Assembly (NCBI RefSeq): GCF_016918735.1
Contig: NZ_JAFFPR010000060.1
Location: 248,001 to 312,000 of the forward strand
Direction: 5' to 3'
DNA length: 64,000 bases
Origin: Leptospira abararensis
GTDB taxonomy: Bacteria > Spirochaetota > Leptospiria > Leptospirales > Leptospiraceae
Below are positions 62,585 to 64,000 of the stretch, piece by piece; within the stretch, counting starts at the first letter, position 1; the number at the start of each line of letters is the position of its first letter. A program made the position numbers and the translations under genes. The notes below the pieces were generated by a model that saw nothing but the letters and a program-made list of their open reading frames with translations, was not told the origin of the DNA and did not search any database.

Positions 62585-64000
62585 GTGGTCGTAAAGAAAA
62601 ACGATGTCATTATCATCGGAGCGGGGATCGCTGGTTTGGTGGCGGCATTCGAATGCCTAAATCAAGGAAAAACGGTCTTAATCATTGAAAGAAATACCAA
62701 GCAACATATTGGTGGACTCGCCAAATTATCATTTGGTGGTATGGCTTTAGTTGGCACTCCACTGCAAAGGCGTCTAGGGATCAAAGATAGTCCTGCGATT
62801 GCCTTGGATGATTGGCATTCCTTCGCCGATTTTGGTCCACACGATGTTTTACCGAAGCAGTGGGCCAAACAGTATGTCCATGAAAGTGCTGAACAGGTTT
62901 ATCATTGGTTACTCGGTCTCGACTTAAAGTTTTTTCCCGTTGTCAATTGGGTGGAACGAGGACAGTACAAGAGGGGAAACTCAGTGCCTCGTTACCATGT
63001 ACTCTGGGGAACTGGCCATCGTTTGGTGGAACGTTTTGAAGAATTATTAAAAAATCATCCGAGTAATGACCGTTTGACTTATCTTTTTGAGCATAAAGTA
63101 ACTGATTTGATCCAAGAGAATGGAAAAATTGTAGGTTGTATCGCCGAACAGGAGAATGCGAAACAGAATAATTTATCTTTTTTTGCCGAAAATGTGGTCG
63201 TAGCGACCGGTGGGATTACAGGATGCCTCGATAAAGTAAGAGAATACTGGTACAAACCTTGGGGGAAGCCACCTACAGAAATGCTCAACGGCTCCCATCC
63301 TTTTGCTGATGGACTAGTTCATGATGCTGTGAGTCGGCATGGTGGCAATCTTACCCATCTGGATAAGATGTGGAATTATGCAGCAGGGATTCCCAATCCC
63401 AAACCAGAATTCGAAGCCCATGGGCTCAGTTTGATCCCCTGTAAGTCTGCCTTGTGGTTGGACCATAGTGGCCGTAGGCTTGGACCGGAACCAATGGTGA
63501 CCGGATTTGATACCAATGAACTTTGTCGTCGAATTTCGCAATTAGACAAACCCTACACCTGGCAACTGTTAAACTGGCGAATTGCCGCCAAAGAACTGGC
63601 AGTTTCGGGTTCGGAACACAATCCCATGATCCGAGATCGAAAACTATTTTCCTTCCTAAGAGAAGTTTTACTCGGCAACCACCGCTTAGTGCGACAGTTA
63701 CAAAAAGAAAGTGATCATTTTATCGTGGCTCATGATTTACGGGAACTTGTGAATCAAATGAATCGCTTAAATGGTGACCAAGCAATTGATTTCGAAGTAT
63801 TAAAAAACGAAGTGACTCAGTTTGATGATATGATCCGGCGCGGAAAAGGGCTTTGGAACGACGACCAATTAAGAAGGATCCAACATGCTAGATCTTGGCG
63901 CTCCGATCGAGTGCGTACCTGCAAACCCAAACCCATTCTCGATCCAAGTGCAGGACCTCTCATTGCCATCAAACTGCGACTCATTACCCGCAAAAGCCTT
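62585..64000 (+). CDS. FAD-dependent dehydrogenase/reductase, 3'-truncated by window
   Basis: The frame begins with GTG 62585, eight bp after GGAGG (62572-62576), and stays open for 472 codons to the end. The N-terminal dinucleotide motif IIIGAGIAGLVAAFECL and IIERNT bind FAD. FVVATGGITG-like sequence (VVVATGGITGCLD), NGSHPFADGLVHDAV and a His/Arg-rich C-terminal part follow. The layout is that of the flavoprotein dehydrogenase family related to 3-ketosteroid dehydrogenase and fumarate reductase. The substrate is not predicted. Confidence 0.8.
   Translation, partial: MVVKKNDVIIIGAGIAGLVAAFECLNQGKTVLIIERNTKQHIGGLAKLSFGGMALVGTPLQRRLGIKDSPAIALDDWHSFADFGPHDVLPKQWAKQYVHESAEQVYHWLLGLDLKFFPVVNWVERGQYKRGNSVPRYHVLWGTGHRLVERFEELLKNHPSNDRLTYLFEHKVTDLIQENGKIVGCIAEQENAKQNNLSFFAENVVVATGGITGCLDKVREYWYKPWGKPPTEMLNGSHPFADGLVHDAVSRHGGNLTHLDKMWNYAAGIPNPKPEFEAHGLSLIPCKSALWLDHSGRRLGPEPMVTGFDTNELCRRISQLDKPYTWQLLNWRIAAKELAVSGSEHNPMIRDRKLFSFLREVLLGNHRLVRQLQKESDHFIVAHDLRELVNQMNRLNGDQAIDFEVLKNEVTQFDDMIRRGKGLWNDDQLRRIQHARSWRSDRVRTCKPKPILDPSAGPLIAIKLRLITRKSL

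Overview
The window looks like chromosomal DNA of a spirochaete of the genus Leptospira, most likely a saprophytic or low-virulence species. This is inferred from gene content. The base composition is AT-rich. There are many short exported lipoproteins with relaxed spirochaetal lipoboxes (LVSC, FFLQC, LMNC, FWSC, FVSC). Other signs are a DUF1554-type lipoprotein, lpxD, long 7TMR-DISM/GAF cyclases and frequent TTG/GTG starts. No phage, insertion sequence, plasmid or CRISPR structure was seen. Two tRNA genes (Thr-TGT, Tyr-GTA) lie at 23.8 kb.

Layout. 0-12.6 kb is mostly housekeeping: an MFS fragment, lipoproteins, a WYL regulator overlapping a DUF2779 nuclease-like protein, an HSL-type esterase, an UMF1-family transporter, a BFD ferredoxin-like protein overlapping a RibD_C reductase, DoxX, LpxD, MazG and a DUF6580 membrane protein. 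12.6-17.5 kb is one minus-strand operon: ClC channel, DTGA-type (retropepsin-like) lipoprotein protease, inactive transglutaminase fused to 7 TM helices, and an ATP-grasp glutamate-ligase-like enzyme. 17.6-23.7 kb holds a lipoprotein, a 7TMR-DISM histidine kinase, a polyprenyl synthase, a SirB1 protein and a lone transketolase N-terminal subunit. 23.7-24.2 kb carries the tRNAs and a 74-bp direct repeat that includes the tRNA-Tyr 3' end. 24.2-29.6 kb is an envelope operon: glutathione peroxidase, ChaN-like protein, PBP1A with an N-terminal zinc ribbon, a TPR-like protein and a small exported protein.

29.7-31.5 kb couples a nucleosidase to a spore-photoproduct-lyase-like radical SAM protein. 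31.6-42.9 kb looks like a cyclic-nucleotide island: a degenerate cyclase (7TMR-DISM, three GAF domains), an overlapping catalytically intact adenylate cyclase, a membrane LuxR-type protein, and an operon of an SH3b/M23 peptidase, an exported ankyrin protein and two tandem cyclic-nucleotide-binding proteins. The layout suggests a sensor, cyclase and receptor circuit linked to the cell wall.

42.9-46.7 kb is an AlkC-led operon with two lipoproteins, an esterase and an SDR enzyme. 47-48.5 kb is a divergent MarR/metallo-beta-lactamase pair with a palindromic operator. 48.5-50.7 kb encodes a Thi5/NMT1-type sensor fused to a histidine kinase. 50.8-52.9 kb is a PadR-controlled quinone-reductase/hydrolase operon with two strong palindromes. 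52.9-55 kb holds a DUF1554 lipoprotein gene broken by one stop codon and a DUF4215-type lipoprotein. 55.3-59.2 kb encodes an FMN reductase, a remarkable 805-residue aromatic repeat protein and a lipoprotein. 59.3-64 kb holds a PAS-MCP chemoreceptor, a 0.75-kb AT-rich leader and the start of an FAD-dependent dehydrogenase that runs off the window.

No homology search or folding program was run. Family names come from motifs read by eye. Boundaries of promoters and operators are inferences.
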